Shown here: piece after piece, positions 27,792 to 36,713 of the stretch
How the letters are laid out: each line of letters opens with the position of its first letter
How positions within the stretch are numbered: the first letter of the stretch is position 1
Assembly (NCBI RefSeq): GCF_001613405.1
Contig: NZ_BDCH01000014.1
Coordinates: 434,001-498,000 of the forward strand
Source of the DNA: Nocardia crassostreae
GTDB taxonomy: Bacteria > Actinomycetota > Actinomycetes > Mycobacteriales > Mycobacteriaceae
Direction: 5' to 3'
DNA length: 64,000 nucleotides
The notes under the pieces: generated by a model
What the model saw: only the letters and a program-made list of their open reading frames with translations
What the model was told of the DNA's origin: nothing
Database searches by the model: none
Position numbers and translations under genes: made by a program

Positions 27792-29132
27792 ATGCGGAAC
27801 ACGGTCGTAGCGTTGATCATCGGGGTGCTGGCGCTGTCCGCCTGCACCGCCCTGCCGCCCCGCGCCGCTACCGACCCGGCCGAGCGGACACACACCGGCG
27901 TCGCCGATGGACTGCCCTACACAGTTCTGTTGCCAATCGATTACTGGAAGTCGGACCGGCGTTATCCGGTGCTGTATCTGATCCAGGCCGGAAACGGGAT
28001 CACCGGCCGCGCCGCCGACCCGCACTCCGAATGGCTGGAGCGCACCGACCTGGCCGCGTTCACCGAGAATCAGGACGTGATCGTGGTGTTGCCCACCCAG
28101 GCGGCGCTGTCGTTCTACCTCGATGCCCGCGACGGATCCTGCCGCGGGGAATCACAGTTCATGGCCGGGCTTATTCCCCGGATCGACGCGTCCTATCGCA
28201 CCCTGGCCGACGGCCGCAAACGCGCCGTCGCGGGCGTCGCGCCTGGCGGGTTGTCCGCCATGTTCCTGGCCGCCCGCCATCCCGGCATGTTCACCGCCGC
28301 GGCCAGTTTCAGCGGCGAACCGGATGTGCTGCTGGGCGCGGACCGCGCGGGCGGGGTGATCTACACCGCCATCGAGCGCGCCGCCGTCCTGTCCTGTCGC
28401 GGCGACCTGCGCGGACCAGGGCTGTTCGGCCCGCTGCCGGTCGACGAGATCTGGTGGCGCAACTCGAATCCGCCGGATCTGGCGGGCAATCTGCGCGGAC
28501 TGGCGCTCTACGCGAAGACCGGCAACGGAGTGCCGTGCGACCAAGAGGACCTCGCGAATCTGTCGGTACCCCAAGAAGGTCCGTTCACCCAGCCGTTTCA
28601 GCTGACCGAACCGGTGGTGGCGCAGGGCACCCTGGGACTGCTGCGGGCACTGGATCAGGCCGGAATCCCCTATCGCGGCGACGTCGACGGCTGCGGCATG
28701 CACACCTGGCGGTACTGGCAGCGGCAACTGCACGAATTCTGGCCGCAACTGCTCGCCGCCTTCGGCACGCCGGAACCGGAGACCTTCGACTATCGCCGGG
28801 CCGACGCCGAATTCTCGGTCCGGGGCTGGACATTCACCGCCGATCCGGATCGCGCGGCGGAGTTTCTCGACATTCGCTCGGCCTCCCGAACCGGCCTTAC
28901 GCTCACCGGCTCCGGACTCCAGTCCGTCACCACACCCGGCAACTACCGTCCCGGCGTACCGCTGCGTGTCGATGACGGCGCGTCGGTCCGCGAGGTGGTG
29001 GCCGATGCGCAGGGCCGACTGACCTTCACCGTCGACCTCGGCCCCGCGCACCGGCTACAGCAGTTCGTCTGGGGCAGCGATCCCCAGAACGCGCCGAACT
29101 ACTTCGTCACCAAGACGATCCGAATCGGCTGA
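27792..29132 (+). CDS. Esterase-D/antigen-85-like lipoprotein lacking the Ser nucleophile
   Basis: The product has 446 residues. A lipobox LSAC at 15-18 follows a short signal sequence. The hydrolase core has LPYTVLLPIDYWKSDRRYPVLYLIQ and an ESQFMAGLIPRIDASYR segment, typical of PF00756 esterases. The expected GxSxGG elbow reads AGVAPGGLSAMF, with Ala (GCG) where Ser (TCG) is normal. The His-like segment GCGMHTWRYWQRQLHEFWP is kept. A beta-rich C-terminal domain follows. It may have lost catalysis or act as a binding protein. It starts at ATG 27792 after AGGGGA and is divergent from the hydrolase operon. Confidence 0.8.
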   Translation: MRNTVVALIIGVLALSACTALPPRAATDPAERTHTGVADGLPYTVLLPIDYWKSDRRYPVLYLIQAGNGITGRAADPHSEWLERTDLAAFTENQDVIVVLPTQAALSFYLDARDGSCRGESQFMAGLIPRIDASYRTLADGRKRAVAGVAPGGLSAMFLAARHPGMFTAAASFSGEPDVLLGADRAGGVIYTAIERAAVLSCRGDLRGPGLFGPLPVDEIWWRNSNPPDLAGNLRGLALYAKTGNGVPCDQEDLANLSVPQEGPFTQPFQLTEPVVAQGTLGLLRALDQAGIPYRGDVDGCGMHTWRYWQRQLHEFWPQLLAAFGTPEPETFDYRRADAEFSVRGWTFTADPDRAAEFLDIRSASRTGLTLTGSGLQSVTTPGNYRPGVPLRVDDGASVREVVADAQGRLTFTVDLGPAHRLQQFVWGSDPQNAPNYFVTKTIRIG

Positions 29133-29166
29133 CCCATGACCGGAACTCGGCGTGCGCGCTGCCCGC

Positions 29167-29274
29167 TCAGGCAGAGCGCCATCCGTTGGGCGCCGAGCCC
29201 GTGGCAAGGATAAGGCCGGGCAGGCTCGACAGCTGGGCGATCTGGTACTGGAACCAGCCGATGAGATCCGTCAT
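29167..29274 (-). CDS. Possible 35-residue small protein
   Basis: An ATG at 29274 is preceded by a strong AGGAGGAG site at good spacing. The peptide has a single hydrophobic stretch (LSSLPGLILATGSA) between polar ends, beginning MTDLIGWFQYQIAQ. It lies alone in a 336-bp gap between two plus-strand genes. No family is recognised. The support is the ribosome-binding site and composition only. Confidence 0.4.
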   Translation of the reverse strand: MTDLIGWFQYQIAQLSSLPGLILATGSAPNGWRSA

Positions 29275-29468
29275 CTCGAACTCCTCCTGGTACGCGATTC
29301 GACAGGGCTGCAATCTAAGCCGCTGCCCCGGGCCGCCGATTGACCTTCGTGGACATCATCCTGGCGGGCGAATCCCTCGACAGCTCACTGGTTTTCGGGG
29401 TTCGATCGCCGGAAGAGGGCTGCCGTCCGTGCGCGCGGAGGCCGACCGTCCCGATTTCAGGAGTGGCA

Positions 29469-30425
29469 ATGGCGCTCGGACTTCTCCGGCGATCCGCGGC
29501 GATCGTCACGCTGACCCTCGTGCTCGGCGGCACCGCGACGGCCGCCCCTCCTCAGGCAGCGGATCCCGCGGCCGCGGTGACTCAGATTCAGGTCGGGTTC
29601 GCCTCCTTCGCGGAACGCTTCACCGCCGGGCCCGACGGCGGTCTCTGGTTCACCCTGCCGCCCGCCGATATCGGTCGCCTCGACACGACAACCCTTCAGC
29701 TGGAGCGCATTCCGGCGGGCGGCCTGCTGCCCGGGACCACCGGCATCACCACCGGCCCAGACGGAGCCGTCTGGTTCAGCACCCTGCTCGGCGGCTACCT
29801 CGGTCGCATCGATCCGTCCACCCGCGAGATCACCCGCTATCCACTGCCCCACCCGCTCGCAGGCGGCCACGAACTGGTGGTCGGCGCCGACGGCGCGCTC
29901 TGGTATCCGGAATTCGTCACCAACCGCGTCGGCAGGTTCGAACCGGCCACCGGCGAATCCACCGAATACGCACTGCCCCACACCTTTCCGTCCCAGAACC
30001 CGATCATGGCCGCGGGCCCCGACGGCGCGCTCTGGGTGACCGCACCCGCACCGCCGTCACGCATTGTCAAGATCACCACCGACGGCCGCGTCACCGAAAT
30101 GAACGTGCCCGTACAGAGCATCCCATTCGGCCTGGCCACCGGACCCGACGGCAGAATGTGGGCCACCCTCGGCGCGGGCCAGTACGGCCGCGGCCAGCTC
30201 ATCGCCATCGACCCCGCCACCATGACCATCGCGCGACGCTTCGAAGTAGGCCTGGCCAGCGGCGCCCTCCCGTTCTCCGTCGGCTCCTTCCCCGCCTACA
30301 TCAACACCGGCCCCGACGGAAACCTGTGGATCACCTCCCACCTGTTCGGCTGGATCGCCCGCATCACCCCACCCGACGGCGCGATCCCAGGCCGCACCTG
30401 CGCCACGGTGCGGTCCCCGAGATGA
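29469..30425 (+). CDS. Secreted virginiamycin-B-lyase-like beta-propeller protein
   Basis: The product has 318 residues with a signal peptide (SAAIVTLTLVLGGTATA). Six repeats of a GPDGxLW type motif are seen (AGPDGGLWFT, TGPDGAVWFS, GADGALWYP, AGPDGALWVT, TGPDGRMWAT, TGPDGNLWIT), defining the blades of a Vgb/SMP-30-like propeller. True Vgb enzymes linearise streptogramins by elimination, but the family is broad and export argues against a resistance function here. ATG 29469 has an AGGAG site. It is next to the hydrolase lipoprotein but separated by 336 bp. Confidence 0.82.
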   Translation: MALGLLRRSAAIVTLTLVLGGTATAAPPQAADPAAAVTQIQVGFASFAERFTAGPDGGLWFTLPPADIGRLDTTTLQLERIPAGGLLPGTTGITTGPDGAVWFSTLLGGYLGRIDPSTREITRYPLPHPLAGGHELVVGADGALWYPEFVTNRVGRFEPATGESTEYALPHTFPSQNPIMAAGPDGALWVTAPAPPSRIVKITTDGRVTEMNVPVQSIPFGLATGPDGRMWATLGAGQYGRGQLIAIDPATMTIARRFEVGLASGALPFSVGSFPAYINTGPDGNLWITSHLFGWIARITPPDGAIPGRTCATVRSPR

Positions 30426-30663
30426 CCGCGGAACCGGCCTGACCGGAGGTGGAGATCGCCGAGCCGCCGCCGTCTTGCGTGATTCCGACAGCCCACTCGA
30501 ATAGGTCAATTCGGTGCGGCGGCGAAGACACGGTCGATGAAATCGTTCATGGCGGTGTTCATCAGTTCACTGGTGATTCCGGAATCACACACCTCGTCGA
30601 CCACCGGGTGAGCGAGAAGCATCCCTTGCTCGCGGGTGGATTGTTAGCGTGCAAGGCGTGGAC

Positions 30664-31173
30664 ATGCGTTGCCCTCGCTGCGGGATGCAGGATCAGGCGG
30701 TAAGCGTCCCGGCGGTCGTGGAGCAGGGGACCACCCGGGGCTACCTCAGCAGGCCGGGCCGCTACGGCGCGACCAGTCAGTTCCAGGTCGAGCAGACGGA
30801 CCTGGCGAGAGCCCTGGATTTCACCGAGGGTCGGCCGAAGGCGAAGACCGGCATCGGTATCGCCCTGCTGGTACTCGCCGGGCTCACGCACTACGCCTAC
30901 TTCCAGAGCCAGATCGCGGCGGGGCTGTCCCCCACCACGCTGGCCACTGCCCTCGCGGTACCGCTGATCATCACCTGGCTGCCGTGGAGCCTCGGCCTGC
31001 TGACACTGCGCTCGGGGCGACGTGCGCAGGCGCGATACGACCGGACCGCGGCCTACTGGGCAGCGCTGTACTATTGCGCCCGCGATCATGTCGTGTACTT
31101 TCCCGGCGAACCACTTGCCCACGATCCCGGTCAGGCTGCGGCCATCGCGAGAGCACGGGCGGAGCAGCAATAA
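30664..31173 (+). CDS. Small zinc-ribbon membrane protein
   Basis: The product has 169 residues. It begins MRCPRCGMQD, a CxxC as in zinc ribbons, although a second clear CxxC is not seen. Two membrane helices follow (TGIGIALLVLAGLTHYAYF and TLATALAVPLIITWLPWSLGLL). The C-terminal part has YYCARDHVVYFPGEPL and an acidic-basic tail. A GTG at 30658 is an alternative start. Stand-alone gene of unknown function. Confidence 0.7.
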   Translation: MRCPRCGMQDQAVSVPAVVEQGTTRGYLSRPGRYGATSQFQVEQTDLARALDFTEGRPKAKTGIGIALLVLAGLTHYAYFQSQIAAGLSPTTLATALAVPLIITWLPWSLGLLTLRSGRRAQARYDRTAAYWAALYYCARDHVVYFPGEPLAHDPGQAAAIARARAEQQ

Positions 31174-31362
31174 CGAACTCGGCAAGTTCGCGCGGCGGGT
31201 CGGAGTGATCCGACCGGCAGAAACTACTCGCCGTGGTGTGATCGCGACCTGTACACACGAGACCCAGCTGGCACACCGGGCCAGCGCGCCGGAATCGGCA
31301 CGGCGTGATGCCAAGGCCGCCATGTACGGACGTTTATGCCATGAATCCAGGGTCTTGATCGT

Positions 31363-32796
31363 TCACTGCCGATGTTGCTGTTCGGAGAGTCCGAAAAGTG
31401 AACGTGTTGCGGATGCTGTCTGCCGGCCGCGGGTGGTGAAGGCCCGCCCGTCGGGGGTGGTCAGGGGTTGGTGGCTGATCAGGCGGGCGAGCGCGGCTCC
31501 GGGCGCGAGGACCGTTGCTGGACGGGGCAGGTGGACCAGCACGATTTCGTCTGTGCCGCATTCCAGTAGACCGTATCCTTCGCCACGCCAGACGAGGCCG
31601 GAATCGATGAGGGCGTACCGGCCGCTGCGGGGCACCTCCGTCAGTCGCGCGGCAGGTCCGTCGTACCGCAACGTAACCTGTACCGCCCCTGGCGCTTTGG
31701 GCAGGAGCTCACCCGCGGTGTCGTACCCGTGCTGTTCGAGGATGTGCCGGAGCTTGGTGGGCAGGACACCGGCGCCCAGTTCGAGCTCGCCCAGCAACCA
31801 CGTGGAGCTTTGCATCCGGCAGTTGAGTTCCAGCACGACCACCGTCCCACCGGCTACGACCAGATCGACACCGAAGATGCCCCGGTACCCCAGCGCCGCC
31901 AAGGCGTCACCGATCCGCTGCACCGCTCGGCGGGCCTGCTGCTGCGTGGCGGCCGGAAGCTCATGGAGGGCACCGAAGTCGCAGCCGGAATAGGTCCCGA
32001 AGGGGGCGCCGCCCTCGGCCAGGTCGGTCAGTTGGACAGATCCGGGAGCTACGCTGATGCCGCTTCCCGTGGCAAGACCGTGGTAGTTGATCGGCACACC
32101 GGGGATGAATTGGCTGGCCAGCCACGGCCCACCCGAGGGGATGCCGTCCAAGCCCTGCTCGTCGCGCACGAGGAAGGTGCCGTGCCCGCCGGTGCCCCGC
32201 GGCTGCTGGACCACATAGGGACACCCGAAACGACGATGCAGCAACCGGTGATCGAGCCTGGCTGTCACGGTGTCGGCCGGAGTCTGTACACCGATGGACC
32301 GCAGCCACGGCCGCATACGGGTCTTGTCGACGAGCAACTCCGGAAGCGTCCCCGTCGGTGGCGGATGAACATCCACGCCGGATCCGGCGAGGGCGGCCCG
32401 CCACTCCGGCCACCACTGCCCGTAGGAAGCCAACGCCAATCGGCGGCCGCGCCACCGGGAAAGGAGTTCACCGGCGTGGGGCAACAGGTGCCTCAGACCG
32501 CTTCGACCTCCGGCCTCGTCGCGTGTCCGGGTGAGGTCCTCGGCCGAGACGCACTCGATCCCGAATCGGTCGGCCCACCCCGAATCCGCTCGCTGACCGC
32601 TGATCAGCACCGACAGACAACCTGTCCGTAGCAGCGGCAGAAGAAGGAACGGCCGGGGTGTGAAGCCCAGCCAACCTACACTGCCGAAGGCGTCGAGCGC
32701 ATCACCCAGCGATCTGATCACCTCAGCGATGTTCGCACCTCCTGAACGTTTGTCGATCCGCGCGGCCATGGTGGGGACCCTGCGGACGCCTTTCAT
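31363..32796 (-). CDS. ATP-grasp ligase-like protein
   Basis: The product has 477 residues. Central ATP-grasp features are visible: VDKTRMRPWLRSIGV at the first lobe, YVVQQPRGTGGHGTFLV as the glycine-rich loop, and GYRGIFGVDLVVAGGTVVVLELNCRMQSS carrying the metal-binding Asp/Glu/Asn triad. The N-terminal 130 residues form a nucleotide-like domain with a GWLGFTPRPFLLLPLLRTG segment. ATP-grasp enzymes join a carboxylate to an amine through an acyl phosphate. No partner gene for a peptide or cofactor pathway is adjacent, so the product is unknown. ATG 32796 follows GAGGGG; ATG 32769 is an alternative. Confidence 0.85.
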   Translation of the reverse strand: MKGVRRVPTMAARIDKRSGGANIAEVIRSLGDALDAFGSVGWLGFTPRPFLLLPLLRTGCLSVLISGQRADSGWADRFGIECVSAEDLTRTRDEAGGRSGLRHLLPHAGELLSRWRGRRLALASYGQWWPEWRAALAGSGVDVHPPPTGTLPELLVDKTRMRPWLRSIGVQTPADTVTARLDHRLLHRRFGCPYVVQQPRGTGGHGTFLVRDEQGLDGIPSGGPWLASQFIPGVPINYHGLATGSGISVAPGSVQLTDLAEGGAPFGTYSGCDFGALHELPAATQQQARRAVQRIGDALAALGYRGIFGVDLVVAGGTVVVLELNCRMQSSTWLLGELELGAGVLPTKLRHILEQHGYDTAGELLPKAPGAVQVTLRYDGPAARLTEVPRSGRYALIDSGLVWRGEGYGLLECGTDEIVLVHLPRPATVLAPGAALARLISHQPLTTPDGRAFTTRGRQTASATRSLFGLSEQQHRQ

Positions 32797-32879
32797 GTAG
32801 CCGTCCCCTCGCTGTCGGCGCCGACTCCCCCGGCCTCCACCAATTCGAATCCGGGTGAGCAGCCGCGATCCGAGTCGGG

Positions 32880-33623
32880 TCAGTCGAGTAGCTCGTCGAG
32901 GTATTTCGCGGGGTTGTCGAGGAAGGTGCGGGTGATGCGGTAGTGCTCGGTGTCCTCGTACTCGACGAGTTCGTAACCGTCCGAGCCGATTTGGTAGATC
33001 CAGGCGTCTGGGTAGGACATCAGGATCGGTGAATGGGTGGCGATCAGGAATTGGGATCGAGCCTGCACGAGTTCGTGGATGCGGGCGATCATCGCCAGTT
33101 GCCGGCTCGGTGACAGCGCGGCTTCGGGCTCGTCGAGTACGTAGAAGCCGTGCCCGCCGAATCGGTGCATCAGCAGTGCGAAGAACGACTCTCCATGTGA
33201 CTGCTCGTGTAGCGAGACGCCGCCGTAGGAGTCGATCACGCGCGGTGTCGACATGGGTTCGCGGTCCAGTTCCTCGATATTGGTGGCGACGTTGAAGAAG
33301 CTCTCCGCGCGCAGAAAGAACCCGTCACGCGGCCGGTGCGTCGACTTCACCAGCCGCAGATACTCGTTGAGTCCCGAGTGCGAGCTGCGGGTCGAGAAGC
33401 TGAAGTTCCTGGTCCCACCTTCGGGGTTGAAGCCCCAGGTCGTGGCGATGGCTTCCAACAGCGTCGACTTGCCGCTACCGTTCTCGCCCACGATGAACGT
33501 CACCCGTGGATGCAACTCCAATTCGGACAGCCCGCGCACCACCGGCAACGAGAACGGATAGTCATCGAAGGACGGCACGGCGGGGCGGTCGAGAATCGCT
33601 CGCCGGACGTAGTGAGCGCTCAT
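32880..33623 (-). CDS. AAA-family ATPase of the ABC-like (SMC/OLD) type
   Basis: The product has 247 residues. Walker A is VGENGSGKST, the signature-like loop is HEQSHGESFFAL, Walker B is GFYVLDEPEAALSP, and an H-loop is ATHSPILMSYP. The compact size and the order match stand-alone ATPases of the AAA_21/AAA_15 group, relatives of OLD and RecF heads, with no nuclease or toxin partner in sight. It follows the ATP-grasp gene's promoter side by 83 bp. Function unknown; a phage-defence partner was looked for and not found. Confidence 0.85.
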   Translation of the reverse strand: MSAHYVRRAILDRPAVPSFDDYPFSLPVVRGLSELELHPRVTFIVGENGSGKSTLLEAIATTWGFNPEGGTRNFSFSTRSSHSGLNEYLRLVKSTHRPRDGFFLRAESFFNVATNIEELDREPMSTPRVIDSYGGVSLHEQSHGESFFALLMHRFGGHGFYVLDEPEAALSPSRQLAMIARIHELVQARSQFLIATHSPILMSYPDAWIYQIGSDGYELVEYEDTEHYRITRTFLDNPAKYLDELLD

Positions 33624-33934
33624 CACTGGGCGTTCTGGACATTCATGCTCGGGATTCTCCTGACTCGATGGCTATTGAGTGTCAATTGTTCTGTGGGGCG
33701 GGCGCCGGTTCGGGTCCTGTCGCGGCCCATCCGAGGAACAGACCCACCGACGCGCCGAGCAGCGCGCCCGGAGGCGACCAAGATCCGGAACGCGCCGCCG
33801 ACCACGTCGGCAGCCCGGCGGAGCAGGCAGTGGCCGCGTGCAGTCAAGGACAGATCATGTTGTCCCGTCCTGGCGCATTGCCCCCTTCCGCGCGGCGAAT
33901 GTCGGACTATGGCGGATGTCGGCGGCCCGACGGG

Positions 33935-34098
33935 GTGCGCCGGATCGCCGAATTCTCCCCGCTGACCCAGCTCGTCACCTGGTTGCAGGATCTCTGGCTG
34001 GGACAACCAAACCCGACAGCTGGGCGTCTCCCCTGGTCCTGGCGGGGATTCTGAGCGCCGCGACGCTTCTCGCGGCACGCCGCTTCCGCTGGGAGTAG
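33935..34098 (+). pseudogene. Remnant of an ABC-2 type permease C-terminus
   Basis: One frame gives VRRIAEFSPLTQLVTWLQDLWLG, and the next frame continues with ASPLVLAGILSAATLLAARRFRWE and a stop. Together they read like the last 50 residues of an ABC-2 exporter permease, which commonly ends in ARRFRWE. The frame changes near 34010, and nothing upstream encodes the rest. The 300 bp before it (33627-33934) hold no convincing gene. Confidence 0.45.
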
Positions 34099-34178
34099 CG
34101 CTTCCTGAGCGGCCTGCCCGCAATCCAGCCGAGTACGTCGGGCACGTCAGCGACCAGGTGCGTTATTGTCGTCTCAGC

Positions 34179-35117
34179 ATGTCTCTATCTCGTACCAATA
34201 GTCGGGCAACTCTTGCGCACACGACAGCGGGTAGCTCGGCGCTCGCCACGTCGCCGCTGGCGCGCGCCCGCCGGTGCGTGATCGCCGTGGCGGCACTGCT
34301 CGGGCTGACAGCCTGCGGAACCGACAATCGCCTGCCCGCACAGGTCACCACGGTCGCTCATCCAACGCCGAGCGTGGCCGCGGAATACACATTCCCGGTG
34401 GAGTGGGCCGGGGATTACACCTTCCGCTGGACCGCAGCGGACAACATCGACCTCGAGACACCGGAAGCGGCCGTCGTGCGGGCCTTCGCGGAGAGCACAC
34501 AGCTCGCCATGTCGGTCGGTGCCAGGCTGGCGTATCCCGGGTACGCCGATGCCATCCCCGACGGTGAGGGCCTGCGCATCCCGGACGGCGGGGCGTATCC
34601 GCCCGGAGCCGCCGAAGGAAACTGGAAGCTGCGCTGGGCAGGCACCTTCCTCGCCCGCATCATGCGGATCAAACCGAATCCCGCCGGATTCACCGCCATG
34701 TACTGCGTCGACCACACCAATGTCGCCGAGTCCTACGACGTCGGCGCGACATACATCTGGAGACAGGACCAGCCGTACGCACCGCCCAAGGGCGTGCCGA
34801 TGTGGCTGACCATGCACTCCACCATCGACCGTGCCGACGAATGGGCCCAGCGCGGACTCCTGTCGATGGACCCGGAGCCCTATCGCGCCCCGAACTACAA
34901 CGTGTTCGAGGGCTGGACGGTCGACGACGTCGACTGGAGCCCGTCGGCGCGTACCGACGATGTCGTCGAACCGGCCGAACAGTGCACGGCATGGACGCAG
35001 GCCAACTCGCACGTCAACCCGGCTTACCTGCTCGAGACACCGAGCCGGATGCCCGCCGACCCGCCGCCGGAACCCTCCCCGCCACTCCCCGGGTGGGGTT
35101 CGCGAATCACCGGGTGA
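34179..35117 (+). CDS. Putative lipoprotein of unknown function
   Basis: The product has about 312 residues. A lipobox LTAC follows the hydrophobic stretch RRCVIAVAALLGLTACG, but the preceding N-terminus is long for a signal peptide, so the true start may be further downstream. The mature part has EYTFPVEWAGDYTFRWTAADNIDLETPEAAVVRAF, a Trp/Tyr-rich middle and a Pro-rich end. I recognise no family. The adjacent downstream gene encodes a membrane PAP2 phosphatase, but 60 bp separate them. Confidence 0.6.
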   Translation: MSLSRTNSRATLAHTTAGSSALATSPLARARRCVIAVAALLGLTACGTDNRLPAQVTTVAHPTPSVAAEYTFPVEWAGDYTFRWTAADNIDLETPEAAVVRAFAESTQLAMSVGARLAYPGYADAIPDGEGLRIPDGGAYPPGAAEGNWKLRWAGTFLARIMRIKPNPAGFTAMYCVDHTNVAESYDVGATYIWRQDQPYAPPKGVPMWLTMHSTIDRADEWAQRGLLSMDPEPYRAPNYNVFEGWTVDDVDWSPSARTDDVVEPAEQCTAWTQANSHVNPAYLLETPSRMPADPPPEPSPPLPGWGSRITG

Positions 35118-35177
35118 GTTGAACCGGCGCTGCCACCGCCACATGGGCTCCGGCGACGACGGGCGGACAATGACACG

Positions 35178-36103
35178 ATGGGCGAAACGTCCAGGTCGGC
35201 GCTGACCACCCTCGCGGCGGACCCGCGGCGGACCCGCGGCGACTGCTTCGCGGGCTGATCCGGTTCGGCTACCTGGCCGCACTGATCATTACTGCCCTTA
35301 CCCTGGGTATCCCGACCGATCGTGTCTACCAGGCGGCGTGGATTCTCCTCGGCATCGTCGCCTGGAAGTTCGATCGGCCGCTGCGGGAACAGGCACGCAT
35401 CGCCACCGATTGGCTGCCGTTGCTGGCCGCACTGGTGATCTACGACCAGACGCGCGGCATTGCCGACACCCTCGGCATGCCGGTCCGAGTATCCGAACTC
35501 GTGGCCGTCGAACGCTGGCTGTGCGGCGGTACGATCCCCACCGTATGGCTCCAACAGCGGCTGCCAGCCGACAGCGCGTGGTGGACGCCGCTCACCGGTG
35601 CCGTCTACACCACCCACTTCATCGCACCGTGGCTGCTGGCCGCCGTGTTCTACGTCCGCTCACGCGTGCTGTGGAGCGGCTTCATGCGGCGCGTACTTCT
35701 GCTGTCCTACCTCGGTCTGGCCACCTTCATCGTGCTGCCGGCCGCCCCGCCCTGGTACGCATCCCGTGAAGGCTTCATCGAACCGGGAGTCGATCGCATC
35801 GCCGGCTTCGGTTTCGGATTCGTCCCCATCGATACGAGCACGCGCTGGCTGGAGAGCCAGAGCAATCCCGTAGCCGCGCTGCCCTCCCTGCACGCCGCCT
35901 TCGCGCTCCTACTGGTTGTCACCCTCTGGCCGCTGTGGACGCGATGGTGGATACGCTTGGCACTGGCGACTTTTCCGCTCGCCATGGCGTTCACACTGAT
36001 CTGGGGCGGCGAGCACTACCTCACGGACATCCTGCTCGCTTGGATCTATGCGGGTGTGGTCGCAGGACTGGTGCGCGGCCAGCAACACTCGAACTGCACG
36101 TAG
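35178..36103 (+). pseudogene. PAP2-family membrane phosphatase disrupted by an 11-bp duplication
   Basis: From LLRGLIRFGYLAAL onward the frame is open to 36103 and encodes a six-helix PAP2 protein. The signature motifs PSLHAAFALL and GGEHYLTDILLAW supply the two catalytic His. The only sensible start, ATG 35178, is in a different frame and hits a TGA at about 35258. Removing one copy of the 11-bp repeat at 35215-35236 joins the ATG frame to the PAP2 frame without a break. The nearest in-frame start otherwise is TTG 35420, which would delete the first helices. Such proteins act on lipid phosphates or in inositol-lipid transfer. Confidence 0.75.
35215..35236 (+). repeat. 11-bp tandem duplication
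   Basis: CGGCGGACCCG occurs twice in direct tandem at 35215-35225 and 35226-35236, followed by CGGCG as the start of a third unit. The extra 11 bases shift the PAP2 reading frame. The pattern is typical of replication slippage. Confidence 0.85.
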
Positions 36104-36133
36104 CCAGCTGCTACGGATCGCGCAGGCTCCTAC

Positions 36134-36523
36134 TCATGGGTCGAGCAGATACACCGTCAGCGCCAACGTCAGCCAGTCACGGTATTTCGCTGCGGGCCAT
36201 CCTCTTTCACGACGCAGCACCCGAAACAGCCGGGGTGATGCACGCGCGGACAAAGTGGCCGCCGTCGTCACGACATCGATATCGGTTCGCAGGACACCGC
36301 GCTCGACGAGCCTGTTCACGAAGTCTTCCCAGAATGCATGGGTAGACGGATATCCCACTCCCTCAACCGATTTCGCGATCTGATCGGCCGATCCAATGTC
36401 CATGCCGACCACGACGAGGTCAGCCGTGTGCTCGAAATACCCAGCCGTATAGTCCGCGATCGCGGCGATGGCGGACTCGGCGGACGCGACAGCGCGGTAC
36501 GGCCGCTCGAGAGGTTGCCCCAC
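36134..36523 (-). pseudogene. C-terminal remnant of a TetR-family regulator
   Basis: The frame encodes 129 residues matching a TetR ligand-binding domain (AIADYTAGYFEHTADLVVVGMD, FWEDFVNRLVERGVLRTDID, and a final WLTLALTVYLLDP). No helix-turn-helix is encoded upstream; the next 190 bp hold the sulP leader. A GTG at 36523 could start it, but without a DNA-binding domain it cannot be a normal regulator. Probably a truncated gene. Confidence 0.6.
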
Positions 36524-36612
36524 AGGCAGGACTGTACATCCACCGCAACACCACTGCGATCCTGGAGCAATCGACGCGGCAAAGCACAGGTGGTATTGCG
36601 CTTGGGTGCTTC

Positions 36613-36628
36613 TTTACAGCATCTTTAC
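36613..36628 (+). promoter_or_regulatory. Direct repeat before sulP (TTTAC, 11-bp period)
   Basis: TTTAC occurs at 36613-36617 and again at 36624-36628, giving TTTACAGCATCTTTAC. A similar arrangement, TTTACGGCATTCTTAC, lies at 40268-40283 before the yqiJ-like gene. An 11-bp period is what OmpR/PhoB-family regulators usually bind. The regulator is not known. Confidence 0.45.
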
Positions 36629-36638
36629 GGGCAGGAGT

Positions 36639-36657
36639 GCCGGGAAGTCTGGTCGGC
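36639..36657 (+). promoter_or_regulatory. Conserved leader hairpin motif, copy 1 (sulP)
   Basis: GCCGGGAAGTCTGGTCGGC. The ends GCCG and CGGC can pair around an 11-nt loop. The same 19-mer occurs before nhaA and, with one change, before the yqiJ-like gene. It ends 56 bp before the sulP start. A structured RNA is more likely than a protein site, because it is always in sense orientation in the leader. Confidence 0.6.
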
Positions 36658-36713
36658 AATCCGGCCCGGCGCGGGTCGGGTTCGGGTGCGTCGCGAGGTC
36701 AGGGGCTCCGACT

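Noticed and set aside
29469-30425. Streptogramin resistance gene vgb
   Set aside because: The propeller repeats match, but the protein is exported and no other resistance gene is near. The family is wide and mostly not resistance-related.
32880-33623. Phage-defence ATPase with a partner nuclease (OLD/Gabija-like)
   Set aside because: The ATPase stands alone. Neither flank encodes a helicase, nuclease or toxin, so a defence call is not supported.
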